The notes under the pieces were generated by a model that saw nothing but the letters and a program-made list of their open reading frames with translations, did not search any database and was not told the DNA's origin. 64,000 nt of DNA, taken from NCBI RefSeq assembly GCF_900090275.1, contig NZ_LT607755.1, forward strand, positions 7,031,933-7,095,932, written 5' to 3'. Positions 1 through 9,290 of this stretch are shown in pieces (within the stretch, counting starts at the first letter, position 1; the number at the start of each line of letters is the position of its first letter). The position numbers were made by a program, and so were the translations under genes. The DNA comes from Micromonospora zamorensis. Its GTDB lineage: Bacteria > Actinomycetota > Actinomycetes > Mycobacteriales > Micromonosporaceae.

Positions 1-10
1 TCCCCGTCTG

Positions 11-41
11 CCGAGCCGTCCGGTCCCCCCGCGTGGCTCGG
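11..41 (-). terminator. Possible hairpin terminator after the desaturase gene
   Basis: A 7-bp inverted repeat (CCGAGCC at 11-17, GGCTCGG at 35-41) lies just past the desaturase stop codon on the minus strand. It has no T-tract, so terminator function is only suggested by position. Confidence 0.3.
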
Positions 42-87
42 TCACCCGGCCATCCTGCCAGGCGGCATGTCGGAGCACCGCCCGGTT

Positions 88-1053
88 TTAGTGGGGTGCG
101 ACCGGCTTCACCAGCTTCGCGGCGAGGCGCTCCGGCTTTGGCCAGCGCACCTGCGTCGCGGCGCCGACCTTCTCGAACAGCCAGATCACCCGGGCGGAGA
201 TGTCCACCTGGCCCCGCAGGACACCGTGCCGGGCGCTGGTCGGGTCGGCGTGGTGCAGGTTGTGCCAGCTCTCGCCGAACGACAGGATCGCCAGCGGCCA
301 GAAGTTGGATGCGCGGTCGCCCTGGCGCATCGCGAACGGGCGCTCGCCGTAGACGTGGCAGACCGAGTTGATCGCCCACGTGACGTGGTGCAGCAGACCG
401 ATCCGGACCAGCCCGGCCCAGAAGAACGCGGTCAGCGCGCCCTGCCACGACCAGGTCACCAGGCCGCCGATCAGCGCGGGGCCGAGCAGCGAGACGGCCA
501 CCAGCGCAGGGAAGAGCTTGTCGACCCGGCTGATGTCGCGGTCGGCGATGAGGTCCGGAGCGAAGCGTGCACGGTTGGACAGCTCCCGGCGGAACAGCCA
601 GCCCACGTGTGCGTGGAACAGGCCTCGGGTCAGCGCCCAGAAGCTGGTGCCGAAGCGCCACGGCGAGTGCGGGTCGCCCTCCATGTCGGAGAACGCGTGG
701 TGTCGGCGGTGGTCGGCGACCCACTGGATGATCTCGCCCTGCACCGCCAGGGAACCGGCGACCGCCAGCGACACCCGCAGCCACCGCTTGGCCTTGAACG
801 AGCCGTGGGTGAAGTAGCGGTGGAAGCCGACGGTGATGCCGAGCCCGGAGACGACATACCAGACCAGGCCGATGACCACGTCGGTCCAGCCCAGCCAACC
901 GCCCCAGGCCACCGGCACGGCGACCAGCAGGGCGACGAAGGGGATCACCACGAAAGCCCAGAGGGCGGCCAGGATGCCGGTGGACTGGCTGCCGTCGGTG
1001 AGTGGCTTGGGGCCGGATCCGGCGGTGTTGGGATCGAGCAGAGCAGTGGACAT
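88..1053 (-). CDS. Acyl-CoA desaturase (membrane fatty acid desaturase)
   Basis: Membrane-bound di-iron desaturase of 321 residues that would introduce a double bond (probably delta-9) into saturated acyl-CoA, as in the DesA3/stearoyl-CoA desaturase family. The three histidine boxes are complete: HRYFTH (about residues 78-83), HRRHH (115-119) and HNLHH (264-268), placed between hydrophobic segments. I chose the ATG at 1051-1053 because GAGG sits 6-7 bases before it. A GTG 30 bases further upstream is in frame but has no ribosome site. The upstream region carries a dyad operator (separate entry), so expression is probably repressed according to lipid status. Electron donor genes are not adjacent. 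Confidence 0.9.
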   Translation of the reverse strand: MSTALLDPNTAGSGPKPLTDGSQSTGILAALWAFVVIPFVALLVAVPVAWGGWLGWTDVVIGLVWYVVSGLGITVGFHRYFTHGSFKAKRWLRVSLAVAGSLAVQGEIIQWVADHRRHHAFSDMEGDPHSPWRFGTSFWALTRGLFHAHVGWLFRRELSNRARFAPDLIADRDISRVDKLFPALVAVSLLGPALIGGLVTWSWQGALTAFFWAGLVRIGLLHHVTWAINSVCHVYGERPFAMRQGDRASNFWPLAILSFGESWHNLHHADPTSARHGVLRGQVDISARVIWLFEKVGAATQVRWPKPERLAAKLVKPVAPH

Positions 1054-1083
1054 GGGACCTCGCAGGGGGATGGTTACGATCAC

Positions 1084-1425
1084 AAAGCTACGCCTACGTC
1101 ACCGTAACTTACGGCACCGTAGATCGCACGAGGAAGTTCGAAAGCTCCTCACATGGCCGTCGAAAGCCGCAGGTCAGGTGCCGTCGGCGCAAGTGGGGGC
1201 AGCGTCGTCCACTGACGCGACTCGACGTGCGCTGTCCCGGCACCCGCGAATCCCCGACATCCTGGGAACCGGGTTGATCAGCGGGCCCCCGTCGCAGGCT
1301 CTCGCCCCGCGCTCCCGCGTCGCTCCCGCTCTGCGGCGGGATGAGCGATGGCGTCCGACGGCAGGGACGCTAAGGTGTAGCGGCGGGATGTTCATCCCCC
1401 TGATGCGACCTGCTCGCGTCGCTGA
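1084..1425. other. Gene-free stretch between the desaturase and tRNA-Gln
   Basis: Apart from the desaturase operator at 1095-1121, I see no convincing coding sequence in these 342 bases. The part next to the tRNA presumably holds the tRNA promoter, but no clear -35/-10 pair stands out. Confidence 0.4.
1095..1121. promoter_or_regulatory. Dyad operator upstream of the desaturase
   Basis: Two 13-base arms, TACGTCACCGTAA (1095-1107) and TTACGGCACCGTA (1109-1121), form an inverted repeat matching at 10 of 13 positions around a single central C. The site lies 42-68 bases upstream of the desaturase start, over its likely promoter. TetR-family regulators of fatty acid desaturation bind dyads of this size. 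Which regulator acts here cannot be told from the window. Confidence 0.5.
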
Positions 1426-1497
1426 TCGGCCGTGGTGTAATTGGCAACACCCGGGTCTTTGGTACCCGTATTTCAGGTTCGAACCCTGGCGGCCGAG
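1426..1497 (+). tRNA. tRNA-Gln (anticodon UUG)
   Basis: A full cloverleaf folds over 72 bases. The acceptor stem TCGGCCG/CGGCCGA pairs at all 7 positions, with discriminator G at 1497. The anticodon stem CGGGT/ACCCG (1452-1456 with 1464-1468) closes the loop CTTTGGT, which places anticodon TTG at 1459-1461 and reads CAA/CAG glutamine codons. The T-arm has TTCGAAC in its loop. CCA is not encoded. Confidence 0.95.
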
Positions 1498-1607
1498 CTG
1501 CCCATCTACGTCCTGTTCAAGGGCCGGTGGGGGTAAGAGGAAGACAGGCCGGGCCTCGCGGTTAGCATGACCGCGAGAGTGTCCGCCGTCCCGACGGGAG
1601 CCACGTC

Positions 1608-3074
1608 GTGCCCCAGCCCCACCTTCGTACCGTCGTCGTTCTCGCCGCCGGTGAGGGCAAGCGGATGAAGTCGACACTGCCCAAGGTGCTGCACCCGCTG
1701 CTCGGTCGGACGCTGCTCGGTCACGTGCTGAGCGCCGCCGCGCCGCTGGCCGCGGACCGCACCGTCGTCGTGGTGGGGCACGGCGCCGACCAGGTCCGGG
1801 CCCACCTGGGCGAGGTCGCCCCGGACGCCACGCCGGTGCTCCAGGCCGAGCAACTCGGCACCGGGCACGCCGTGCGGATCGCCCTGGACGCCGTCCCGGA
1901 CGGCGCCGGCACCGTCGTGGTGATCAACGGGGACGTGCCACTGCTGCGACCCGAGACGGTGGGCGCGCTGGTGACCGCGCACGAGCAGGCCGCCGCGGCA
2001 GCCACAGTGCTGGCCGCCGAGGTGCCCGACCCGACCGGGCTCGGTCGGATCGTCCGGGACGCCGACGGCCGCCTGGAGCAGATCGTCGAGGAGCGCGACG
2101 CCGACGCGACGCAGCGTGCGATCCGGGAGATCAACGCCGGCATCTACGCGTTCGACGCAGTACGGCTGCGCGACGCGCTGAGCAAACTCTCCACCGACAA
2201 TGACCAGGGCGAGGAATACCTAACCGACGTCTTCGGCCTGCTCCGCTCGGTCGGTGAGCCCGTCGCGGTGCACGTGGCCGACGACCACGTCGAGACGTTG
2301 GGCTGCAACGACCGGGTGGAGCTGGCGACGCTGCGCCGGCTGCTGCGCGACCGGGTCAACGAGGCGTGGATGCGTACCGGGGTGAGCCTGCTCGACCCGG
2401 CGACCACCTGGATCGACGTGACGGTGGCTCTGGACCGCGACGCGGTGGTCGACCAGAACACCCAGCTGCGCGGCGGCACCGTGGTCGGCGAGGGCGCATT
2501 GATCGGGCCGGACGTCACGCTGGTCGACACGATCGTGGGCCCCGACGCGTCGGTGGTCCGCAGCCACGCCGTCGGCGCCGAGATCGGCGCGGGCGCGAGC
2601 GTCGGGCCGTACGCGTACCTGCGGCCGGCGGCCCGGCTGGCCGAGAAGGCGAAGGTCGGCACGTTCGTCGAGGTGAAGAACTCGCAGATCGGCGCCGGCT
2701 CGAAGGTGCCGCACCTGACCTACGTGGGCGACGCGACGATCGGCGAGCAGACCAACATCGGCGCCGCGTCGGTCTTCGTGAACTACGACGGCGTCAACAA
2801 GTACCGGACCGTGATCGGCAGCCACGCGCGCACCGGTGCGGACAACATGTTCGTGGCGCCGGTCGAGGTCGGTGACGGGGCGTACACCGCCGCCGGCTCG
2901 GTGATCGTCGACGACGTCCCGGCGGGCGCGATGGGTGTGGCGCGCGCACGTCAGCGCAACATCGAGGGCTGGGTCGTGAAGCGCCGCGCCGGCACGGCTG
3001 CGGCCGAGGCGGCGCAGCGCGCCCAGGACGCGAAGGGTCCGCAGCCGAACGGCGACGGGAAGGGTGCGTCGTGA
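1608..3074 (+). CDS. glmU: GlmU: N-acetylglucosamine-1-P uridyltransferase / glucosamine-1-P acetyltransferase
   Basis: Bifunctional cytoplasmic enzyme making UDP-N-acetylglucosamine for peptidoglycan. The C-terminal half acetylates glucosamine-1-phosphate and the N-terminal half adds UMP. The 488-residue protein begins with the nucleotidyltransferase motif [11 protein letters not shown] and has NGDVPLL (about residue 105). The second half is a left-handed beta-helix of hexapeptide repeats with [10 protein letters not shown] and the acetyl-CoA-binding end [11 protein letters not shown]. The length is normal, with the usual actinobacterial low-complexity tail. The start is the GTG at 1608. It lies just upstream of prs, and pairing glmU with prs is a common actinobacterial arrangement. 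Confidence 0.96.
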   Translation: MPQPHLRTVVVLAAGEGKRMKSTLPKVLHPLLGRTLLGHVLSAAAPLAADRTVVVVGHGADQVRAHLGEVAPDATPVLQAEQLGTGHAVRIALDAVPDGAGTVVVINGDVPLLRPETVGALVTAHEQAAAAATVLAAEVPDPTGLGRIVRDADGRLEQIVEERDADATQRAIREINAGIYAFDAVRLRDALSKLSTDNDQGEEYLTDVFGLLRSVGEPVAVHVADDHVETLGCNDRVELATLRRLLRDRVNEAWMRTGVSLLDPATTWIDVTVALDRDAVVDQNTQLRGGTVVGEGALIGPDVTLVDTIVGPDASVVRSHAVGAEIGAGASVGPYAYLRPAARLAEKAKVGTFVEVKNSQIGAGSKVPHLTYVGDATIGEQTNIGAASVFVNYDGVNKYRTVIGSHARTGADNMFVAPVEVGDGAYTAAGSVIVDDVPAGAMGVARARQRNIEGWVVKRRAGTAAAEAAQRAQDAKGPQPNGDGKGAS

Positions 3075-3166
3075 CACCCGGCACCGCAAGCGACAGTGAG
3101 GCAATCCACGGGGTGACCGAGACGGTGGGCGGCGCATCCGGCACGGGAGATACTGCAACCGAATAG
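3071..3166 (+). CDS. Possible 31-residue small protein between glmU and prs
   Basis: A GTG at 3071 overlaps the glmU stop codon in a GTGA arrangement, typical of translational coupling, and is followed by 31 codons ending in TAG at 3164. The peptide is Thr/Gly/Ser-rich with no hydrophobic segment or known motif. The coupled start and clean reading frame support translation. The short length and lack of any recognisable homolog argue for caution. It could equally be 3' drift of glmU. Confidence 0.3.
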   Translation: MTPGTASDSEAIHGVTETVGGASGTGDTATE

Positions 3167-3224
3167 TCCCCGACCCACCACCACCGGGTCGGGTACCGCC
3201 GACAAAACGGGAGCAGACGGGCCC

Positions 3225-4205
3225 ATGGGCAGCATCGTCGCCGAAAACCGCAAAAGCCTGATGCTCTTTTCCGGACGTGGCTTTCCGGAGTTGGCCAAGG
3301 AGATCGGCGAGGTGCTCGGCGTCGCGCCGACCCCGGCCGACGCGTACGAGTTCGCCAACGGCGAGATCTTCGTACGGTTCAAGGACTCGGTGCGTGGTTC
3401 GGACGCCTTCGTGGTGCAGTCCGTCACGCACGGGGTGAACACCTGGGTCATGGAAACCCTGATCATGGTGGACGCGCTGAAGCGGGGGTCGGCCAAGCGG
3501 ATCACCGTGGTGCTGCCGTTCTACCCGTACGCGCGGCAGGACAAGAAGCACCGGGGTCGGGAGCCGATCTCGGCCCGGCTGGTGGCGGACCTGCTGAAGA
3601 CCGCGGGCGCGAACCGCATCCTCACCGTCGACCTGCACACCGCGCAGATCCAGGGCTTCTTCGACGGCCCGGTGGACCACCTCTTCGCCATGGACATCCT
3701 GGCCGAGTACGTGGAGCACAAGTACGCCGGCCGGCCGATGACCGTGGTGGCCCCGGACTCGGGCCGGGTGCGGGTGGCCGAGCGCTGGACCGACCGGTTG
3801 GGCGGTTGCCCGCTGGCGTTCATCCACAAGACCCGTGACCCGATGAAGCCGAACCAGGTCGTGGCGAACCGGGTGGTCGGCGAGGTCGAGGGCCGAGTCT
3901 GCCTGATCGTCGACGACATGATCGACACCGGTGGCACGATCGCCAAGGCCGCCGACATCCTGAAGGAGTCGGGGGCGGCGGAGATCGTGGTCGCGTCCAC
4001 CCACGCGCTGCTGTCCGACCCGGCCACGGAGCGGCTGAAGAACAGCTCGATCAGCGAGATCGTGGTGACCAACACCCTGCCGCTTCCTCCGGAGAAGCAG
4101 TTGGACAAGCTGACCGTGCTGTCGATCGCGCCCCTGCTGGCGCGGGCGATCCGGGAGGTCTTCGACGACGGCTCGGTGACGACCCTCTTCGGCGGCCTGA
4201 GCTGA
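3225..4205 (+). CDS. prs: Ribose-phosphate pyrophosphokinase
   Basis: Makes PRPP from ribose-5-phosphate and ATP, feeding nucleotide, histidine, tryptophan and arabinosyl-donor synthesis in the cytoplasm. The 326-residue protein is full length and has the flexible ATP loop YPYARQDKKHRGREPIS, the segment DLHTAQIQGFFDGPVDHL and the PRPP-binding loop LIVDDMIDTGGTI. It follows glmU by 150 bases and probably shares its transcript. Two strong hairpins follow the stop codon. Confidence 0.96.
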   Translation: MGSIVAENRKSLMLFSGRGFPELAKEIGEVLGVAPTPADAYEFANGEIFVRFKDSVRGSDAFVVQSVTHGVNTWVMETLIMVDALKRGSAKRITVVLPFYPYARQDKKHRGREPISARLVADLLKTAGANRILTVDLHTAQIQGFFDGPVDHLFAMDILAEYVEHKYAGRPMTVVAPDSGRVRVAERWTDRLGGCPLAFIHKTRDPMKPNQVVANRVVGEVEGRVCLIVDDMIDTGGTIAKAADILKESGAAEIVVASTHALLSDPATERLKNSSISEIVVTNTLPLPPEKQLDKLTVLSIAPLLARAIREVFDDGSVTTLFGGLS

Positions 4206-4549
4206 GCATCGCGCGTCGGTGAGCCCCGTTTCCGCCACTCGCCGCGCCGGTGGGGGCGGGGCTGTCAAACTGGTGGAAACGGGGCCGGCGCGCTGGTGGG
4301 AGCACCACCGGCGCGCCGGTCTGGAGCCGTGAACGGGGACTGCCGGAAACCCTGGAAACAGCTCGGGTAGACTGGTGCGGTTGCCACGGCGAGGGTGCCC
4401 GGCGGGCCGCTGAAAAGCGCCGCACGGAGGCACCGTCATCGACGCGGTGCTCCGGGCAGTCGTTCATGACGCATGAGCCCCAGCGAGCCCCTCGCCCCAG
4501 CACCGCAAGACGACAAGCCGCCGCAGCGAAAAGCATCAGGAGTTTCCCC
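4206..4549 (+). other. Leader region between prs and rplY
   Basis: The first third holds the prs terminator hairpins. A -10-like TAGACT at 4368-4373 could start the rplY transcript, leaving an untranslated leader of roughly 170 bases. I found no convincing -35 box and no recognised riboswitch fold. No coding sequence in this stretch is convincing. Confidence 0.35.
4224..4319 (+). terminator. Tandem hairpins after prs
   Basis: The first hairpin pairs CCCCGTTTCCGCCA (4224-4237) with TGGTGGAAACGGGG (4271-4284), 14 pairs with one G-T. It is followed directly by CCGGCGCGC (4285-4293) with GCGCGCCGG (4311-4319). Position and stability fit a double terminator closing the glmU-prs transcript. There is no clear T-tract. 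Confidence 0.5.
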
Positions 4550-5242
4550 GTGTCCGAGGTAAAGATCAGCGCCGAGCCCCGCACCGAGTTCGGCAAGGGT
4601 GGTGCCCGCCGTACCCGCCGGGCCGGCAAGGTGCCCGCCGTGCTGTACGGCCACGGCGAGAAGCCCAAGCACATCGCGCTGCCGTCCCGGGAGTTCGCCG
4701 CCGCGATCCGCAAGGGCGGTGCCAACCAGCTCTTCGCGATCGACATCACCGACGGCACCCAGGTGCTCGCGCTGCCGAAGGCGATCCAGCGGGACCCGAT
4801 CCGTGACACCTTCGAGCACGTCGACCTGATCCTGGTTCGCCGGGGCGAGCAGGTCACCGTCGACGTTCCGGTCCAGCTGACCGGCGAGGCCGCACGGGAC
4901 ACCCTGATCGTGCACGACCACGACACCCTCTCGGTGACCGCCGACGCCACCAAGGTTCCGGATCACCTCGAGGCGTCGATCGACGGCCTGGAGGCGGGCA
5001 CCCTGGTGACCGCCGGTGACGTCAAGCTGCCGACCGGCGTCGAGCTGGCCGTCGACTCGGACCTGACCGTCGCGTCGATCACCGCCGCCCCCACCGCCGA
5101 GCAGCTCGAGGCGACGCTGCCCGAGGTCGAGGTTGCCACCGACGAGGCCGAGGCCGAGGTCGGCGAGACCACCGAGGGCTCCGAGGGCGCGGACACCGCT
5201 GCCGAGGGCTCCGAGACCACCGAGGCGCGCACCGAGGCCTGA
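4550..5242 (+). CDS. rplY: 50S ribosomal protein L25 (CTC family)
   Basis: Long form of bL25 (230 residues), a 5S rRNA-binding protein with an added C-terminal domain, as in the general stress protein CTC. It starts [20 protein letters not shown], the usual L25 opening, and ends in an acidic Glu/Thr-rich tail that is probably disordered. The GTG at 4550 is chosen because AGGAG lies 7 bases upstream. The open frame extends further 5' but has no other L25-like residues there. It is next to pth, as in many actinobacteria, and is separated from it by a hairpin. Confidence 0.95.
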   Translation: MSEVKISAEPRTEFGKGGARRTRRAGKVPAVLYGHGEKPKHIALPSREFAAAIRKGGANQLFAIDITDGTQVLALPKAIQRDPIRDTFEHVDLILVRRGEQVTVDVPVQLTGEAARDTLIVHDHDTLSVTADATKVPDHLEASIDGLEAGTLVTAGDVKLPTGVELAVDSDLTVASITAAPTAEQLEATLPEVEVATDEAEAEVGETTEGSEGADTAAEGSETTEARTEA

Positions 5243-5260
5243 TCGGTTCGTACTGTGCGG

Positions 5261-5290
5261 CAGGCGTCCCCGGATGTTCGGGGGCGCCTG
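5261..5290 (+). terminator. Hairpin between rplY and pth
   Basis: A 30-base element folds into a 13-bp stem (CAGGCGTCCCCGG with the complementary arm, two wobble pairs) around the loop ATGT, 19 bases after the rplY stop. It is probably a terminator or partial attenuator. The downstream bases are not T-rich. Confidence 0.5.
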
Positions 5291-5337
5291 TCGGCGTATC
5301 GGGAGTCGGTGGGATGGACGTCGGGAGGGACAGGGTC

Positions 5338-5928
5338 GTGACGGACGAGGCGTGGCCGTGGTTGGTGGTCGGCCTGGGCAACCCCGGTCGGGAGTACGCC
5401 GGGAACCGGCACAACGTCGGGTTCATGGTGGCTGACCTGCTGGCCGGGCGGGTCGGCGCGCGGTTCGGGCGGCACAAGCGGGCGGTGGCCGAGGTGGCCG
5501 AGGCGCGGCTGGGGTTCGGTGGACCGAAGCTGGTGCTGGTCAAGCCACTGACATACATGAACCTGTCGGGTGGGCCGGTGGCGGCTCTGGCCCAGTTCTA
5601 CAAGGTGCCGACGACGCAGGTGATCGCGGTGCACGACGAGCTGGACATCGAGTTCGGTCAGGTGCGGATCAAGTTCGGCGGCGGTGAGGGCGGGCACAAC
5701 GGCCTGCGTTCGATGTCGAAGTCGTTGGGCACGAAGGACTACGTCCGGGTGCGGTTCGGCGTCGGTCGACCGCCGGGGCGGCAGGATCCGGCGGATTACG
5801 TACTGTCGGATTTTGGCGCGGCAGAGCGCAAGGAAGTGGATTTCCTGGTGGACCGGGCCGCCGACGTGGTGGAGTCGGTGATCGTCAAGGGCGTGGAGCC
5901 GACGCAGAACCTCTACCACGGCAGTTAG
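5338..5928 (+). CDS. pth: Peptidyl-tRNA hydrolase
   Basis: Cleaves peptidyl-tRNA released from stalled ribosomes. The 196-residue protein contains GLGNPG, the catalytic-histidine segment [19 protein letters not shown] and [12 protein letters not shown], all hallmarks of bacterial Pth. The GTG at 5338, preceded by GGGAGGGACAGG, is preferred over an ATG at 5314 because the homologous part begins right after it. It is the normal partner of rplY. Confidence 0.95.
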   Translation: MTDEAWPWLVVGLGNPGREYAGNRHNVGFMVADLLAGRVGARFGRHKRAVAEVAEARLGFGGPKLVLVKPLTYMNLSGGPVAALAQFYKVPTTQVIAVHDELDIEFGQVRIKFGGGEGGHNGLRSMSKSLGTKDYVRVRFGVGRPPGRQDPADYVLSDFGAAERKEVDFLVDRAADVVESVIVKGVEPTQNLYHGS

Positions 5929-6083
5929 AGACTTCCCGACGGTCTCTGGCCGGGCGGGGCGTACCGGATCGGAAACGGCGGGCCGGTAGTCTGCGCCTTT
6001 CGGCGTGCCGCGACCGGCGACGCGGGTCGCGGCGAATCGGTCCGTGCGGGCACGGGTCGCGGCGAGGCGACGGGAGCGGACAG

Positions 6084-6914
6084 ATGACGAGTCCTCCGAT
6101 GATCGATGGCGCGTTCGCCCGATGGTTGGCGTCCCGGGCCGGGCAGGCGTTGCTCGACCTGCGGACGGAGATGGGTTTCGCCGACGCCGGTGCGCTGAAG
6201 TCGGCCGGGGACAAGGTGTCGCACGACCTGATCCGCACGGAGTTGGCGAAGTGGCGGCCGGGTGACGCGGTGCTCTCCGAGGAGGACGAGGGCTCGCGGT
6301 TGGCCTGGGCGGCGGAGGTGAACACCGGAGCGGTGTCGCGGTTGACCGCGGACCGGGTGTGGATCATCGACCCGTTGGACGGCACCCGGGAGTTCTCCGA
6401 GGAGGGCCGCTCGGACTGGGCGGTGCACGTGGCGCTCTGGGCGCGTCGCGCGCCGAGCCCGCACGGGCTGGTCGCCGGGGCCGTGGGGCTGCCGGCGCAG
6501 CACCGGGTGCTGGGCACTGACTACCCGCCGGCGTACCCGCCGATGACGGTGGAGGCCGCGACGGCCGGCGAGCGGAAGATCCGCCTCGCGGCGAGCCGGA
6601 GCCGGCCGCCGGTCTTCCTCACCGACCTGGCCGAGGACGTCGGGGCGCACCTGGTGCCGATGGGTTCGGCCGGAGCGAAGATCGCCGCCGTCGTCACCGG
6701 CGAGGTGGACGCGTACATCCACGCCGGTGGGCAGTACGAGTGGGACTCGGCTGCCCCGGTGGCTGTGGCGACGGCCACCGGACTGCACGCTTCCCGGATC
6801 GACGGATCTGCGCTGAGATACAACGAGGCGGATCCGCGCCTGCCGGACCTCCTGGTCTGCCGCAAGGATCTCGCCACCCGGTTGCTTGCAGCGCTGCAGA
6901 AACATTCCGGGTAG
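6084..6914 (+). CDS. cysQ: 3'(2'),5'-bisphosphate nucleotidase / inositol-phosphatase family (CysQ-like)
   Basis: Mg-dependent, Li-sensitive phosphatase of the inositol monophosphatase superfamily. The family motifs are present: SEEDEG (about residue 70), the metal site DPLDGTREF (about 95) and WDSAAPVAVA near the C-terminus. Its position 75 bases ahead of cysD-cysN supports a role in removing 3'-phosphoadenosine-5'-phosphate (PAP), or PAPS, in sulfate assimilation, as for Mycobacterium CysQ. The start is the ATG at 6084 with GGAG upstream. At 276 residues the length is normal. Activity on inositol phosphates cannot be excluded. Confidence 0.88.
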   Translation: MTSPPMIDGAFARWLASRAGQALLDLRTEMGFADAGALKSAGDKVSHDLIRTELAKWRPGDAVLSEEDEGSRLAWAAEVNTGAVSRLTADRVWIIDPLDGTREFSEEGRSDWAVHVALWARRAPSPHGLVAGAVGLPAQHRVLGTDYPPAYPPMTVEAATAGERKIRLAASRSRPPVFLTDLAEDVGAHLVPMGSAGAKIAAVVTGEVDAYIHAGGQYEWDSAAPVAVATATGLHASRIDGSALRYNEADPRLPDLLVCRKDLATRLLAALQKHSG

Positions 6915-6963
6915 CCTGAGCGCACTTTCTTGACATGCCCGACCGGAAAGGTCTGGAAATCGG

Positions 6964-6993
6964 ATGAGCGAGCGAATCGAGCCGGAGTCATGA
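6964..6993 (+). CDS. Possible 9-codon leader peptide coupled to cysD
   Basis: ATG at 6964 opens a nine-residue reading frame (MSERIEPES) whose TGA overlaps the cysD ATG as ATGA. Such coupling could feed ribosomes into cysD. The peptide has no Cys or Met run that would suggest amino-acid attenuation, and its own ribosome site is weak, so it may be incidental. Confidence 0.25.
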   Translation: MSERIEPES

Positions 6994-7901
6994 CCACCCC
7001 CGCGGCGTACCGGGTCTCCCACCTGGACGCCCTGGAGGCGGAGAGCATCTTCGTGATGCGCGAGGTCGTGGCCGAGATGGAACGCCCGGTGCTGCTCTTC
7101 TCCGGCGGCAAGGACTCGATCGTCATGCTGCGCTTGGCGCAGAAGGCGTTCGCCCCGGCCAACATCCCCTTCCCCGTCATGCACGTCGACACCGGGCACA
7201 ACTTCCCCGAGGTCCTCGAATACCGCGACCAGCGGGTCGCCGAGCTGGGGTTGCAGCTCGTAATTGCGAGCGTGCCGGAGGCCCTGGCGAGCGGCATGGT
7301 CCGCGAGTCCGGCGACGGCATGCGCAACCGGATCCAGACACCGGTGCTGCTCGACGCGGTGGAGAAGCACCGCTTCGACGCCCTGTTCGGTGGCGCCCGC
7401 CGCGACGAGGAGAAGGCCCGGGCGAAGGAGCGGGTCTTCAGCTTCCGCGACGAGTTCGGCCAGTGGGACCCGAAGAACCAGCGACCGGAGTTGTGGTCGC
7501 TGTACAACGGCCGCCACCACCCCGGCGAGTCGATTCGGATCTTCCCGCTGTCCAACTGGACCGAGCTGGACGTCTGGCACTACATCGCCCGGGAACGCAT
7601 CCCACTGCCCTCGATCTACTACGCGCACGAGCGTGAGGTGATCGAGCGGGACGGCATGTTCTACGCGGTCAACGAGTTCTTCCGGCCCCGGGCGGGCGAG
7701 GAGCGGTTCAAGGCGCAGGTGCGCTATCGCACCGTGGGCGACGCCTCCTGCACCGCCGCGGTCCGATCCGACGCGGACACCGTGGAGAAGGTCATCGAGG
7801 AGGTGGCGGCCACCCGGATCACCGAGCGCGGCGCGACCCGTGGTGACGACCGGGTGAGCGAGGCCGCCATGGAGGACCGCAAGCGGGAGGGCTACTTCTG
7901 A
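6990..7901 (+). CDS. cysD: Sulfate adenylyltransferase subunit 2
   Basis: ATP-sulfurylase catalytic subunit. With CysN it converts sulfate and ATP to adenosine 5'-phosphosulfate. The 303-residue protein has the PP-loop SGGKDSIVMLRLAQKA, HVDTGHNFPEVL, GGARRDEEKARAKERVFSFR and the C-terminal RKREGYF. The ATG at 6990 has GGAG five bases upstream, and the protein from there aligns with the normal family start. The stop overlaps the start of cysN (TGATG). A TTGACA at 6930-6935 may be the -35 of its promoter, but the -10 is unclear. Confidence 0.96.
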   Translation: MTTPAAYRVSHLDALEAESIFVMREVVAEMERPVLLFSGGKDSIVMLRLAQKAFAPANIPFPVMHVDTGHNFPEVLEYRDQRVAELGLQLVIASVPEALASGMVRESGDGMRNRIQTPVLLDAVEKHRFDALFGGARRDEEKARAKERVFSFRDEFGQWDPKNQRPELWSLYNGRHHPGESIRIFPLSNWTELDVWHYIARERIPLPSIYYAHEREVIERDGMFYAVNEFFRPRAGEERFKAQVRYRTVGDASCTAAVRSDADTVEKVIEEVAATRITERGATRGDDRVSEAAMEDRKREGYF

Positions 7902-9229
7902 TGAGCACCGAGATCGTGGCGTCCGCGAATGCGGAGACCCGGGCTGTTACCGGGCCCGTGCCGGAGGCCCGGGCTATGGACCTGCTGCGGTTCGCCACCG
8001 CCGGCAGCGTGGACGACGGGAAGTCGACCCTGATCGGCCGGCTCCTCTACGACACCAAGTCGCTCTTCACCGACCAGCTGGCGGCGGTCGAGGCGGTCAG
8101 CGCGGCCCGTGGCGACGAATACACCAACCTGGCCCTGCTCACCGACGGTCTGCGCGCCGAGCGGGAGCAGGGCATCACGATCGACGTGGCATACCGGTAC
8201 TTCGCCACCCCGCGCCGCAAGTTCATCATCGCCGACACCCCGGGGCACATCCAGTACACCCGCAACATGGTCACCGGGGCGTCCACCGCCGACCTGGCGT
8301 TGATCCTGGTGGACGCGCGCAAGGGCCTGGTCGAGCAGTCCCGCCGGCACGCGTTCCTGTGCTCGCTGCTGCGGGTGCCGCACCTGGTCCTCTGTGTCAA
8401 CAAGATGGACCTGGTGGACTGGTCGCAGGAGGTCTACGAGCGGATCGCCGACGAGTTCACCGCGTTCGCCGCGAAGCTCGACGCGCCGGACCTGACAGTG
8501 GTGCCGATCTCCGCGTTGCGCGGCGACAACATCGTCGCCCGCTCGGAGAACATGCCCTGGTACGAAGGCCCGTCGCTGCTGCACCACCTTGAGCGGGTGC
8601 ACATCGCGAGCGACCGCAACCTGGTCGACGTCCGGTTCCCCGTGCAGTACGTGATCCGCCCGCAGTCGACAACTGTCACCGACTACCGCGGTTACGCCGG
8701 TCAGGTCGCCTCCGGCGTGCTCAAGCCGGGTGACGAGGTGATGGTGCTGCCGTCCGGCTTCACCAGCCGGATCGCCGCGGTGGAGACCGCCGACGGGCCG
8801 GTCGCGGAGGCATTCCCGCCGATGTCGGTGACGGTACGACTGGCCGACGAGATCGACATCTCGCGGGGTGACCTGATCTGCCGCCCGAACAACGCGCCGG
8901 CGGTGGCCCAGGACATCGAGGCGATGGTCTGCTGGATGGACGAGACGGCACCGCTGCGGGTCGGCGCCCGGTACGCGATCAAGCACACCACCCGGTCGGC
9001 GCGGGCGATCGTGCGCGGGCTGCACTACCGGTTGGACATCAACTCGCTGCACCGTGACGAGTCGGCCGACGAGCTGCGGCTCAACGAGATCGGTCGGGTG
9101 CGGCTGCGGACGACGGTGCCGCTGCTGGCCGACGAATACCGGCGTAACCGCACCACCGGGGGCTTCGTCATCATCGACGAGACGACCAACCGCACGGTGG
9201 GCGCCGCCATGATCGTCGAAGCCAGCTAA
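7901..9229 (+). CDS. cysN: Sulfate adenylyltransferase subunit 1 (GTPase)
   Basis: GTP-hydrolysing partner of CysD; GTP hydrolysis drives APS formation. The 442 residues begin with an EF-Tu-like GTPase: GSVDDGKSTLIGRLLYD (P-loop), DTPGHIQYTRNM (G3) and NKMDLVDW (G4), followed by beta-barrel domains. There is no fused APS kinase (CysC) domain, so PAPS synthesis, if any, needs a separate gene. It is translationally coupled to cysD and ends before a giant hairpin. Confidence 0.96.
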   Translation: MSTEIVASANAETRAVTGPVPEARAMDLLRFATAGSVDDGKSTLIGRLLYDTKSLFTDQLAAVEAVSAARGDEYTNLALLTDGLRAEREQGITIDVAYRYFATPRRKFIIADTPGHIQYTRNMVTGASTADLALILVDARKGLVEQSRRHAFLCSLLRVPHLVLCVNKMDLVDWSQEVYERIADEFTAFAAKLDAPDLTVVPISALRGDNIVARSENMPWYEGPSLLHHLERVHIASDRNLVDVRFPVQYVIRPQSTTVTDYRGYAGQVASGVLKPGDEVMVLPSGFTSRIAAVETADGPVAEAFPPMSVTVRLADEIDISRGDLICRPNNAPAVAQDIEAMVCWMDETAPLRVGARYAIKHTTRSARAIVRGLHYRLDINSLHRDESADELRLNEIGRVRLRTTVPLLADEYRRNRTTGGFVIIDETTNRTVGAAMIVEAS

Positions 9230-9290
9230 CCGAACCCCGACCCGACCCGACCCGACCCCACTCCACCCCACCCCCTGTCCACCCCGTCCG

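Noticed and set aside
2220..4439. A 739-residue minus-strand frame opposite glmU and prs
   Set aside because: It mirrors two highly conserved essential genes and has no protein features of its own.
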